Origin: Lachnospiraceae bacterium
GTDB taxonomy: Bacteria > Bacillota_A > Clostridia > Lachnospirales > Lachnospiraceae
Assembly (NCBI GenBank): GCA_017652545.1
Contig: JAGCAV010000165.1
Coordinates: 1 to 5,900 of the forward strand
Length of the DNA stretch: 5,900 nucleotides
Direction: 5' to 3'
Under the pieces are notes generated by a model. That model had not been told where the DNA came from. It saw nothing but the letters and a program-made list of their open reading frames with translations, and searched no databases. Positions 1-5,206 of the stretch are shown here, in pieces. Every line of letters starts with the position of its first letter. Within the stretch, counting starts at the first letter, position 1. A program made the translations under genes and the position numbers.

Positions 1-28
1 GGGGAGTTTCACTTTCAAAAGTGAATAC

Positions 29-99
29 GGCGCCATAGCCAAGCGGTAAGGCAAGGGTCTGCAACACCCGTATCACCAGTTCGATTCTGGTTGGCGCCT
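29..99 (+). tRNA. tRNA-Cys (anticodon GCA)
   Basis: A complete 71-nt cloverleaf can be folded by eye. The acceptor stem pairs 29-35 with 92-98 over 7 bp. The D stem is GCC/GGC (38-40 with 50-52). The anticodon loop at 59-65 carries GCA at 61-63. The T stem ACCAG/CTGGT (75-79 with 87-91) closes a TTCGATT loop. The discriminator base is T99, the U73 expected of a cysteine tRNA. CCA is not encoded. One oddity is that the outermost anticodon-stem pair is A54 opposite G70, a mismatch. A hairpin terminator follows immediately. No promoter is visible in the 28 bases upstream, so the gene may be the last of a longer tRNA transcript that starts outside the window. Confidence 0.96.
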
Positions 100-101
100 T
101 T

Positions 102-132
102 AAGAGTCACGGATCTGTTCCGTGGCTCTTTT
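102..132 (+). terminator. Rho-independent terminator after tRNA-Cys
   Basis: A 12-bp stem pairs 102-113 with 119-130, with one G-T wobble and a 5-nt loop TCTGT. Because the arm ends in CTCTT, the T tract (129-132) is short and partly inside the stem. It lies 3 bases after the tRNA 3' end and before the SRP RNA promoter, so it probably separates the two transcripts. Confidence 0.8.
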
Positions 133-148
133 GATTCCCTGCTTTCGT

Positions 149-177
149 TTGACAAATGGAATGATCTCGGGTATATT
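149..177 (+). promoter_or_regulatory. Strong sigma-A-type promoter for SRP RNA
   Basis: A perfect -35 box TTGACA (149-154) is followed by a 17-nt spacer and the -10 box TATATT (172-177). The predicted start near 183-184 coincides with the base where the SRP RNA terminal helix begins. Consensus boxes, optimal spacing and a fit to the RNA 5' end make this the best-supported promoter in the window. Confidence 0.92.
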
Positions 178-183
178 ATAGAG

Positions 184-450
184 ACCGCGCAGCCGGGGAG
201 ATAGCGGTGCCCTGTACCTGCAATCCGCTACAGCAGGGGTGATGCCGATCCGAGGCTGGTATTCTGTGGAGCAGCCCTCTATAAGTGATGTTGACGTCTG
301 GGTCTTGTGCGGCGGGAACCTGTGAACCGTGTCAGGTCGGGAACGGAGCAGCACTAAGCAGGAGCTCCCGGGTGACGCAAGGGTGCCTGGGCTGAGTTAA
401 CTGTAGAGGTAACGTCTGTGGATGGCAGTCGAAGAAAGGCGCGCGGTTTT
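184..450 (+). ncRNA. ffs: Signal recognition particle RNA (large, Firmicutes type)
   Basis: This is the RNA core of the signal recognition particle. It binds the Ffh protein and targets ribosomes making membrane or secreted proteins to the membrane. The conserved Ffh-binding helix-8 segment is at 331-352, with a GGAA tetraloop at 340-343 and the downstream GGAGCAGC. The Alu-domain motifs at the 5' side (CTGCAATCCGCT near 218-230) and the TGTTGACGTCTGGGTC block near 289-304 match my recollection of Bacillus scRNA. The 5' end (ACCGCGC, 184-190) pairs with the 3' end (GCGCGGT, 441-447), closing a molecule of about 265 nt, the expected size for Firmicutes long SRP RNA. The closing helix runs into six Ts (447-452), which may help release the transcript. 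The exact ends are estimated from this helix. It lies just upstream of tadA, a neighbour also seen in Bacillus. Confidence 0.95.
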
Positions 451-476
451 TTGAATTTTGAAAAGAAATAAATGAA

Positions 477-505
477 AATGCCCCGCTGCACGCAGCGGGG
501 TCTTT
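477..505 (+). terminator. GC-rich hairpin between SRP RNA and tadA
   Basis: A perfect 8-bp stem CCCCGCTG/CAGCGGGG (481-488 with 493-500) has a CACG loop, is preceded by AAAAT and followed by TCTTT. This is a plausible intrinsic terminator or attenuator, although the T tract is imperfect. It sits 19 bases before the tadA start and I see no clear promoter between it and tadA. tadA may therefore depend on transcripts that read through from the SRP RNA promoter. Confidence 0.6.
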
Positions 506-523
506 AATATAGGAAAAGATCAG

Positions 524-1012
524 ATGGCTTCCAACGGAATAAAATCAGACGAATATTATATGCAGCAGGCTTTGAAGCAGGCTTTAAAGGCGCAGGCACT
601 GGACGAGGTCCCGATCGGCTGCGTGATCGTTCATGACGGAAAGATTATCGCCAGAGGATACAACAGAAGGAACACGGACAGAAGCGCCGCGGCTCATGCC
701 GAGATCAGCGCGATCCGCAAGGCGGGCAGGAAGCTGGGAGACTGGCGTCTGGAGGGATGCACCATCTACATTACGCTCGAACCGTGCCAGATGTGCGCAG
801 GCGCCATTGTACAGGCCAGAATCGACCGCTGTGTGATCGCCTGCATGAACCCGAAGGCAGGATGTGCCGGATCCCTTCTGAACATTCTGGAGGATGAGCG
901 GTTTAACCATCAGGTGGAGGTAACAAGAGGTGTGCTGGAGGAGCAGTGCTCCGAAATGCTCTCTTCCTATTTCAAAGAACTCAGAAAAAGAAAACGGATC
1001 AGGACCGAATGA
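524..1012 (+). CDS. tadA: tRNA-specific adenosine deaminase TadA
   Basis: TadA is a zinc-dependent cytoplasmic enzyme that deaminates adenosine to inosine at the wobble position of tRNA-Arg(ACG), letting one tRNA read CGU, CGC and CGA. The 162-residue length is normal for the family. The cytidine/deoxycytidylate deaminase fold is evident. VPIGCVIV near residues 29-36 forms the start of the core. His58-Ala-Glu60 supplies the first zinc ligand and the catalytic proton carrier. Pro87-Cys88-x2-Cys91 supplies the other two zinc ligands, in the context TLEPCQMCAGA. The ATG at 524 is preceded by AGGA (511-514) at 9 bases, a good ribosome binding site. The C-terminus is very basic (RKRKRIRTE), and its codons double as the left arm of a terminator. 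SRP RNA lies upstream, as in Bacillus, though there tadA precedes the RNA. Neither dnaX nor recR, common neighbours, is in the window. Confidence 0.95.
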   Translation: MASNGIKSDEYYMQQALKQALKAQALDEVPIGCVIVHDGKIIARGYNRRNTDRSAAAHAEISAIRKAGRKLGDWRLEGCTIYITLEPCQMCAGAIVQARIDRCVIACMNPKAGCAGSLLNILEDERFNHQVEVTRGVLEEQCSEMLSSYFKELRKRKRIRTE

Positions 1013-1031
1013 CGGTCATGATCCGTTTTTT
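991..1031. terminator. Two-way terminator shared by tadA and xpt
   Basis: An 11-bp stem pairs AAAACGGATCA (991-1001) with TGATCCGTTTT (1019-1029). It continues past one G/A mismatch as GACCG/CGGTC (1003-1007 with 1013-1017), with a 5-nt loop. T residues follow on the + strand to 1031, and on the - strand the A-rich stretch 983-994 reads as a T tract. It therefore fits termination of both convergent genes. The tadA stop codon TGA (1010-1012) lies in the loop. Confidence 0.85.
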
Positions 1032-1053
1032 CCGCACAGGGTTCCGCACAGGG
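1030..1053. repeat. Two tandem copies of a 12-bp unit
   Basis: The unit TTCCGCACAGGG occurs twice without a gap (1030-1041 and 1042-1053) in the noncoding space between the tadA/xpt terminator and the xpt stop codon. With only two copies, a slippage duplication is the simplest reading. No function is suggested by the sequence. Confidence 0.9.
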
Positions 1054-1061
1054 AATACGGT

Positions 1062-1646
1062 TTACGGCTGCTCCCTGAAAATGATCTCTCCTGTCTGATC
1101 GTTCATGCTTTCGATGATGGCCAGGGATTCCACACGGATTCCCTTGGAACGGATCAGATCACCGCCGGGCTGAAACCCTTTCTCGATGGCAATGCCGACG
1201 CCTTCAACGGTAGCGCCCGCATCACGGATCAGATCGATCAGGCCGTTGACAGCGCAGCCGTTGGCCAGGAAATCATCGATGACCAGAACGTGGTCTTCCT
1301 CTCCGAGGAACTTCCTGGATACAATGACGTCATACACTCTCCTGTGCGTGAAGGATTCGATCTTGGTTGTCAGCATCTCGCCGTCCAGGTTGATGCTCTG
1401 TGCCTTTTTGGCAAATACGACAGGAACATTGAAATGCTGTGCGGTGATACAGGCGATCCCGATGCCTGACGCTTCGATCGTGAGGATCTTGTTGATCGGC
1501 TTGTCAGCAAATAAGCGTTTGAATTCTTCACCCATGGCATTAAACAGTTCCATGTCCATCTGGTGATTCAGGAAGTTGTCGACCTTCAGCACATTGCCGG
1601 GTTTCACATGGCCGTCTTTCAGAATTCTTTCTTCAAGCAGTTTCAT
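1062..1646 (-). CDS. xpt: Xanthine phosphoribosyltransferase
   Basis: Xpt transfers the phosphoribosyl group of PRPP to xanthine, giving XMP for guanine nucleotide salvage in the cytoplasm. The protein is 194 residues, the same length as Bacillus subtilis Xpt, and starts with the typical MKLLEERI. The PRPP-binding loop is [11 protein letters not shown] at residues 120-130, preceded by the usual hydrophobic strand. A second conserved segment, [16 protein letters not shown] (54-69), and the end of the protein (SLAIIESM, 174-181) also fit the family. The ATG at 1646 follows AAGGAG (1655-1660 on the + numbering) at 8 bases. It is the downstream gene of a likely pair with the HAD phosphatase, 87 bases apart. 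In many Firmicutes xpt is controlled by a guanine riboswitch; I see none here. A 12-bp palindrome lies 36 bases upstream of the start codon. It ends at a terminator shared with tadA. Confidence 0.95.
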   Translation of the reverse strand: MKLLEERILKDGHVKPGNVLKVDNFLNHQMDMELFNAMGEEFKRLFADKPINKILTIEASGIGIACITAQHFNVPVVFAKKAQSINLDGEMLTTKIESFTHRRVYDVIVSRKFLGEEDHVLVIDDFLANGCAVNGLIDLIRDAGATVEGVGIAIEKGFQPGGDLIRSKGIRVESLAIIESMNDQTGEIIFREQP

Positions 1647-1681
1647 AATCGATCTCCTTATATATGAACTGTATGATCAGT

Positions 1682-1693
1682 AACGGTACCGTT
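1682..1693. other. 12-bp perfect palindrome upstream of xpt
   Basis: AACGGTACCGTT is perfectly self-complementary and lies in the 87-base gap between the HAD stop codon and the xpt start. As RNA it would form only a 4-bp stem with a 4-nt loop, so a dimeric DNA-binding protein site is a more natural reading than a hairpin. No good -35/-10 pair accompanies it, so a regulatory role is a guess. Confidence 0.4.
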
Positions 1694-1733
1694 TTCGGAT
1701 CGGACGTCAGGCAGCAGGGATGCCCAGGCTCGC

Positions 1734-2375
1734 TCAGAACAGATTCAGCAGGTCGCCGGGATGGTCGATCAGGTACTTCGGATGAAGCCCGGAAAGCGTG
1801 TCTCTGTCCCGGAAACCCCATGTGACCAGAGCAAGGTCAAGGCCTGCGTTTGCGGCGGTGGTATGGTCCACTTCGGAGTCTCCGACATAGAGCGTTTCCT
1901 TTGGAGAACTCCCGAGCAGACGCATGGCTTCCAGCACCGAGTCGGGGGAGGGCTTCCTCCGGATGCCGTCCCGTTCGCCGACAGCCTGATCGATGATTCC
2001 GCAGAAATACTGCGCTGCCAGTTCCTGCACGGCGCCATCACCCTTGTTGGAGACGATGGCCATGCCGACTCCTTTTTGGCGCAGCCCGGCCAGAAGTTCC
2101 ATGACCCCGTCATAGGGCCTGGTTTTGATACGGCAGTGGTTTTCATAGTATGGAACATAGTAATCCAGGATCTCCTGAAACGCCGGATGCGTTTCGCCTC
2201 CCGGAATGACCCTTCGCATGAGGTTCCTGCCGCCGTTTCCCACTGCCAGGCGGACATCATCCGACGTTTTTTCAGGAAGACGGAATGCCGATAAAGCCGC
2301 GTTGACACTGTCGGTCAGATCGTCGAGCGTATTTAACAGGGTGCCGTCCAGATCGAAAATAACGGATTGATACAT
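1734..2375 (-). CDS. HAD-superfamily phosphatase, phosphoglycolate phosphatase type
   Basis: This is a soluble Mg-dependent phosphatase of the Gph/PGP branch of the HAD superfamily, 213 residues. Motif I is FDLDGTLLNT (residues 7-16), with nucleophile Asp8 and acid/base Asp10. Motif II is IVSN (107-110) with Ser109. Motif III Lys141 lies in RRKPSPD. Motif IV is YVGDSEVD (163-170) with Asp166 and Asp170. The segment between motifs I and II (about 16-90) is a helical cap. The frame stays open 46 codons further upstream, but those codons are the tRNA-Ser gene read through, so the start is placed at ATG 2375, preceded by AGAAAGGTG (2385-2393). The substrate cannot be read from sequence: phosphoglycolate, pyrophosphate (PpaX-like) or a nucleotide are all possible. 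Its position before xpt hints at nucleotide or pyrophosphate metabolism, but only weakly. Its ribosome binding site abuts the tRNA-Ser terminator, and no separate promoter is visible. Confidence 0.92.
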   Translation of the reverse strand: MYQSVIFDLDGTLLNTLDDLTDSVNAALSAFRLPEKTSDDVRLAVGNGGRNLMRRVIPGGETHPAFQEILDYYVPYYENHCRIKTRPYDGVMELLAGLRQKGVGMAIVSNKGDGAVQELAAQYFCGIIDQAVGERDGIRRKPSPDSVLEAMRLLGSSPKETLYVGDSEVDHTTAANAGLDLALVTWGFRDRDTLSGLHPKYLIDHPGDLLNLF

Positions 2376-2393
2376 GGATAAACACACCTTTCT

Positions 2394-2420
2394 AAAAATA
2401 TAGACCGCTTGACGCGGCCT
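2394..2420 (-). terminator. Terminator after tRNA-Ser, in the HAD gene leader
   Basis: On the - strand, AGGCCGC (2414-2420) pairs with GCGGTCT (2402-2408) over 7 bp including one G-T wobble, with loop GTCAA, followed by ATATTTTT. It starts 4 bases after the tRNA 3' end. The T tract ends one base before the HAD ribosome binding site, so readthrough here would feed directly into the HAD-xpt message. Confidence 0.78.
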
Positions 2421-2424
2421 AGGA

Positions 2425-2511
2425 CGGAGAGTGTGGGATTCGAACCCACGTGCCCGGAACGGACAACCGCATTTCGAGTGCGGCTCGTTATGACCACTTC
2501 GATAACTCTCC
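2425..2511 (-). tRNA. tRNA-Ser (anticodon CGA)
   Basis: This is an 87-nt class II tRNA. The acceptor stem pairs GGAGAGT (5' end at 2511) with ACTCTCC (2426-2432), and the discriminator is G (2425). The anticodon stem CCGCA/TGCGG closes loop CTCGAAA, giving anticodon CGA (complement of 2474-2476), which reads UCG serine codons. A long variable arm, TGTCC/GGGCA, is the serine hallmark. The T arm is GTGGG-TTCGAAT-CCCAC. CCA is not encoded. It has its own promoter and terminator and lies immediately upstream of the HAD gene on the same strand. Confidence 0.97.
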
Positions 2512-2522
2512 AAGCGTTCCTC

Positions 2523-2551
2523 ATTTTAACACAGGAGAGGGAGGCACGCAA
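2523..2551 (-). promoter_or_regulatory. Promoter for tRNA-Ser
   Basis: On the - strand, TTGCGT (2546-2551) serves as -35 and TAAAAT (2523-2528) as -10, separated by exactly 17 bases. The -10 is 11 bases from the mature tRNA 5' end, so the precursor leader would be very short. The -35 is only half consensus. If terminator readthrough occurs, this would also be the only visible promoter for the HAD-xpt pair. Confidence 0.65.
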
Positions 2552-2568
2552 GATGATAAACGAACGCA

Positions 2569-2597
2569 TTGCACTTTTTATCTTTTGATCATACAAT
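2569..2597 (+). promoter_or_regulatory. Probable promoter for the beta-propeller gene
   Basis: TTGCAC (2569-2574) and TACAAT (2592-2597) are separated by 17 bases. The -10 matches consensus at five of six positions; the -35 is weak. Transcription would start near 2604, giving a leader of about 47 bases. It is divergent from the tRNA-Ser promoter, with only 17 bases between the two -35 boxes. A small inverted repeat ATCAT-ACA-ATGAT (2588-2600) overlaps the -10. Confidence 0.55.
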
Positions 2598-2650
2598 GAT
2601 TACAGCGCCAAAAGGACATAATCGGGTAAATATATAAAACCACAGGGGGC

Positions 2651-4570
2651 ATGACAGGCCGCATGGGTACAAGATATAACAACAGATCTGATAACGATCA
2701 TGAAAAATACAGTCAGTACAGCAGATATGTTCAGGAAGACAGCGAAAAAAGGCCGGGAGATATCCGTGCGGGAAGCGGTTTCGGGAAGAGAAGGTCCCTT
2801 CGCATCGCACTGATCTCCCTGGCTGCAGTGCTGGGCACCCTGGCAGTCGTCTGCCTGGTGCTGCGATTTGCCTTCCCGGGGTTTTTCATGAAGGAAGCTG
2901 ACAGGATTACCAGACTGCTGCAGGGAAGAAAGCAGGTTGAAGAGGAAGAAACAGACCGCGTCTGGGGAGGCTTTGTGTATGAATCCCTGACAGAGGCGGC
3001 AGGAGCAGACGGGGAGGGATCGGATGCGGCAACCCGGATCAGCTTTACGCCTGCGGCTGCTGCCGCTACCGCGCCTTCAGGCCTGATCGCACAGACCGAC
3101 ATAGAGGTGAACGGAAGCATCCTGGAGGACCAGAGCGCCTACACGCCATTGTATCATATGGATTTCGGATATCCCGAAAGCTATACGGATGTGGAAGGTG
3201 TGATCACATTCCGGGGTGATAATTTCCGCTCTGATCCGACATACGGAACCGCGAATCTGTCGGAGAATGTCATCGAAAGTCTCTGGTATCACACAACGGG
3301 CGGGCTGACTTACGGAAGCGCGAGCTGGACCGGAAGCGGCTGGACCGGGCAGCCCCTGATCGTCAGGTGGCCGGCGCAGGTCAAAGCAGCCATGAACATG
3401 TACGACTGGGCCAAAGAGAAGGAAGACCTTGTGGAGGTCATCTATGCCTGTATGGACGGGTATGTTTACTTCCTGGACCTGGTGACCGGCGAAGAGACAA
3501 GGGAAGCGCTGTATCTTGGCTGGACATTTAAAGGCGCAGGGGCGCTGGATCCCAGGGGATATCCCATCATGTACCTGGGAGCCGGCTATGACAGCGGAAA
3601 AGGGACCTCCAGGGTCTTTATCATCAATCTGCTCGACTGCAGCGTCATGTATGAGTTCGGCAACAACGATCCGTTTTCGCTGCGCGGATCCCTGAGCTAT
3701 TTTGATTCGTCCCCGCTGGTGGATGCGGCCTCAGACACCCTGATCTATCCGGGCGAGAGCGGGATCCTCTATCTGATCCACCTGAATTCAATGTATGATG
3801 CCGCGGCGGGAACCGTTTCTGTCGATCCGGATCAGATCGTGAAATGGAGATACACCGGCACACGGACCAGCGGCGCGTCCTACTGGGTCGGGATGGAGAC
3901 CAGCGCCGCCATTTATGAAGGCTACATGTTCATTGCCGATAACGGGGGCAACCTGATGTGCATGGACCTGAATACCCTGCAGCTGGTATGGGTGGCGGAC
4001 ATCCTGGATGATTCGAATTCGACGCCTGTGCTTTCCGTGGAGGACGGACACCTGTATGTGTATGTCAGCACATCGTTCCATTACGGCTGGCGCAGCTACA
4101 GCACCGCCACGGTTCCCATCTGGAAGATCGATGCCGAGAATGGTGAGATCGTCTGGCAGCATGACTATGAATGCTACACGCAGGAAGGCGTTTCCGGCGG
4201 AGTGCAGTCGACCATTGCGCTGGGAAAGAATTCGCTGGAGGATTATATCTATGTAACGGTTTCACGGACCGGCGGGTATGAGCAGGGCGTGCTGGCATGC
4301 ATCGACAAAAAGACCGGGGAACTGAAATGGGATCATGGAACCATTTATGCCTGGTCGTCACCGGTCTGCGTTTATGATGACAACGGGAACGGAAAAGTGA
4401 TCTACTGTACGGGCGGCGGAAAAATGTTCCTGCTGGACGGACTGACCGGCGGCATCTTTGATTCGTTTGTGCTCAGTGAAGGCGTGATCGAAGCTTCGCA
4501 TGCTGTCTATAATAATTATGTGGTGGTAGGGACCCGGGCGTGCAGGATCTGGGGACTTGAACTGAAGTAG
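2651..4570 (+). CDS. Membrane-anchored PQQ-type beta-propeller protein of unknown function
   Basis: A 639-residue protein with a short charged cytoplasmic N-terminus (1-48, ending in GKRRS), one membrane segment (about 50-75, rich in Leu, Ala and Val) and a large domain expected outside the membrane. Residues 85-165 form a charged, then Ala/Pro-rich, low-complexity stalk with a poly-Ala run at 135-139. The propeller starts near 184 with VITFRGDNFRSDPTYG, which resembles the FRGD/N-x2-R-T entry motif of PQQ-like proteins. Blade-type repeats with D-x-x-T/N-G-E-x-x-W character follow: YVYFLDLVTGEE (271-282), GNLMCMDLNTLQLVW (433-447), IWKIDAENGEIVWQ (490-503), VLACIDKKTGELKWD (547-561) and KMFLLDGLTGG (591-601). 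No catalytic residues or bound quinone can be claimed; such propellers often act as scaffolds or sugar/peptide binders. The start is uncertain: ATG 2651 has AGGGGG just before it, very close, while ATG 2663 would have more room. mscL lies 155 bases downstream. Confidence 0.88.
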   Translation: MTGRMGTRYNNRSDNDHEKYSQYSRYVQEDSEKRPGDIRAGSGFGKRRSLRIALISLAAVLGTLAVVCLVLRFAFPGFFMKEADRITRLLQGRKQVEEEETDRVWGGFVYESLTEAAGADGEGSDAATRISFTPAAAAATAPSGLIAQTDIEVNGSILEDQSAYTPLYHMDFGYPESYTDVEGVITFRGDNFRSDPTYGTANLSENVIESLWYHTTGGLTYGSASWTGSGWTGQPLIVRWPAQVKAAMNMYDWAKEKEDLVEVIYACMDGYVYFLDLVTGEETREALYLGWTFKGAGALDPRGYPIMYLGAGYDSGKGTSRVFIINLLDCSVMYEFGNNDPFSLRGSLSYFDSSPLVDAASDTLIYPGESGILYLIHLNSMYDAAAGTVSVDPDQIVKWRYTGTRTSGASYWVGMETSAAIYEGYMFIADNGGNLMCMDLNTLQLVWVADILDDSNSTPVLSVEDGHLYVYVSTSFHYGWRSYSTATVPIWKIDAENGEIVWQHDYECYTQEGVSGGVQSTIALGKNSLEDYIYVTVSRTGGYEQGVLACIDKKTGELKWDHGTIYAWSSPVCVYDDNGNGKVIYCTGGGKMFLLDGLTGGIFDSFVLSEGVIEASHAVYNNYVVVGTRACRIWGLELK

Positions 4571-4617
4571 GGTGTCCCGGAAAAGGTTTGTGAAAACTCA
4601 TAACAGTTTATATGGAA

Positions 4618-4641
4618 TTTATCGTATTAAAGTGATATACT
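4618..4641 (+). promoter_or_regulatory. Possible extended -10 promoter for mscL
   Basis: TATACT (4636-4641) preceded by TGA (4633-4635) fits the extended -10 form TGnTATAAT; a -35 box is poor or absent around 4613-4620. Transcription would begin near 4648, about 78 bases before the mscL start. No strong terminator is visible after the propeller gene, so mscL could also be read from upstream. The transcribed leader would contain a small hairpin, TGCCC/GGGCA, around 4659-4674. Confidence 0.45.
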
Positions 4642-4725
4642 GGCAGACGGATACAAGCTGCCCATTTGCGGGCATCGTAACCATGCTGGATGATCATGAA
4701 AAAGGGGAAAGGAGAAAAGTGTAAA

Positions 4726-5133
4726 ATGGGAATGGTAAAAGAGTTTAAAGAGTTTATCATGCGCGGCAACGTCATGGACATGGCTGTCGGCGTGATTGTC
4801 GGCGGAGCCTTCAGCGCCATAGTGACAGCTCTGGTTGACGATGTGATCGGACCGGTGATTGGCATGATCTGCGGCGGCATCGATTTTTCCGGTCTTTCCA
4901 TTACGGTCGGAAGTGCCAATCTGATGATCGGCAACTTTATCCAGGCCGTTGTGAACTTCCTGATCGTGGCAGCCTGCCTGTTTGCGGTCATCAAGGCAGT
5001 CAACAAAGCCAGCAGCAAGCTGAAAAAGCCGGAAGCACCTGCTGCCCCGACGACAAAGGTCTGCCCGTACTGCAAATCCGAGATCAATATCGAAGCGACC
5101 AAGTGCGCATTCTGCGGATCTGAGGTCAAATAA
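4726..5133 (+). CDS. mscL: Large-conductance mechanosensitive channel MscL with C-terminal zinc ribbon
   Basis: MscL is a homopentameric membrane channel that opens under high tension and releases solutes during hypo-osmotic shock. The N-terminal signature is clear: FKEFIMRGNVMDMAVGVIVG (residues 7-26), running into TM1 with the gate glycines and AFSAIVTALVDDVIGPVIG (28-46). A short external loop follows (about 50-66), then TM2 (about 68-92). After a basic, Pro/Ala-rich linker (97-111) comes a CPYC-x10-CAFC module (Cys113, 116, 127, 130), a zinc-ribbon-like element on the cytoplasmic side. This type of tail occurs in other Firmicutes and Actinobacteria MscL proteins as far as I recall. The protein is 135 residues. 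The ATG at 4726 was chosen because AAAGGAG (4708-4714) lies 11 bases upstream; an in-frame ATG at 4690 has no such site and lies before the Shine-Dalgarno. Confidence 0.95.
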   Translation: MGMVKEFKEFIMRGNVMDMAVGVIVGGAFSAIVTALVDDVIGPVIGMICGGIDFSGLSITVGSANLMIGNFIQAVVNFLIVAACLFAVIKAVNKASSKLKKPEAPAAPTTKVCPYCKSEINIEATKCAFCGSEVK

Positions 5134-5141
5134 TTCACTGA

Positions 5142-5206
5142 AGAGACAAAAAGAACGGCAGCCGCATTTTTCTGAGTGCGGCTGCCGCTTTTTTGTCTCT
5201 TTTTTT
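5142..5206. terminator. Long two-way terminator between mscL and the prs-like gene
   Basis: A GC-rich 11-bp core pairs 5156-5166 with 5177-5187 around a 10-nt loop. It is extended outward by AAAAAG with CTTTTT and AGAGAC (5142-5147) with GTCTCT (5195-5200), leaving only an AA bulge (5154-5155) and an extra T. Ts follow to 5206 on the + strand; the opposite strand also reads a T-rich tail. It fits termination of both convergent genes, and its right end touches the stop codon of the minus-strand gene at 5205. Confidence 0.92.

Noticed and set aside
8..25. Inverted repeat TTCACTT-TCAA-AAGTGAA before tRNA-Cys
   Set aside because: A 7-bp stem with a 4-nt loop, but no T tract follows and too little upstream sequence is visible to assign it as a terminator or operator.
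100..354. 84-codon minus-strand open frame across the SRP RNA
   Set aside because: It is antisense to a conserved structured RNA, shows no recognisable protein and has no ribosome binding site I can see.
930..1469. 179-codon plus-strand open frame spanning the tadA/xpt junction
   Set aside because: It overlaps tadA, runs through a terminator and lies antisense to xpt; its sequence resembles no family.
1661..1695. Possible promoter for xpt using TATATA near 1661-1666
   Set aside because: At 16-18 base spacing the candidate -35 is ACCGTT-like with poor match, and the start point would fall on the ribosome binding site.
2376..2513. 46-codon N-terminal extension of the HAD phosphatase
   Set aside because: The extension is the tRNA-Ser gene and its terminator read in frame. 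HAD motif I starts just after ATG 2375, which has its own ribosome binding site.
4690..4725. Earlier in-frame ATG for mscL adding 12 residues
   Set aside because: The Shine-Dalgarno AAAGGAG lies downstream of that ATG, and the added residues are not part of the MscL N-terminus.
4608..5138. 176-codon minus-strand open frame opposite mscL
   Set aside because: It mirrors the mscL coding frame, has no recognisable domain, and mscL is clearly the real gene.
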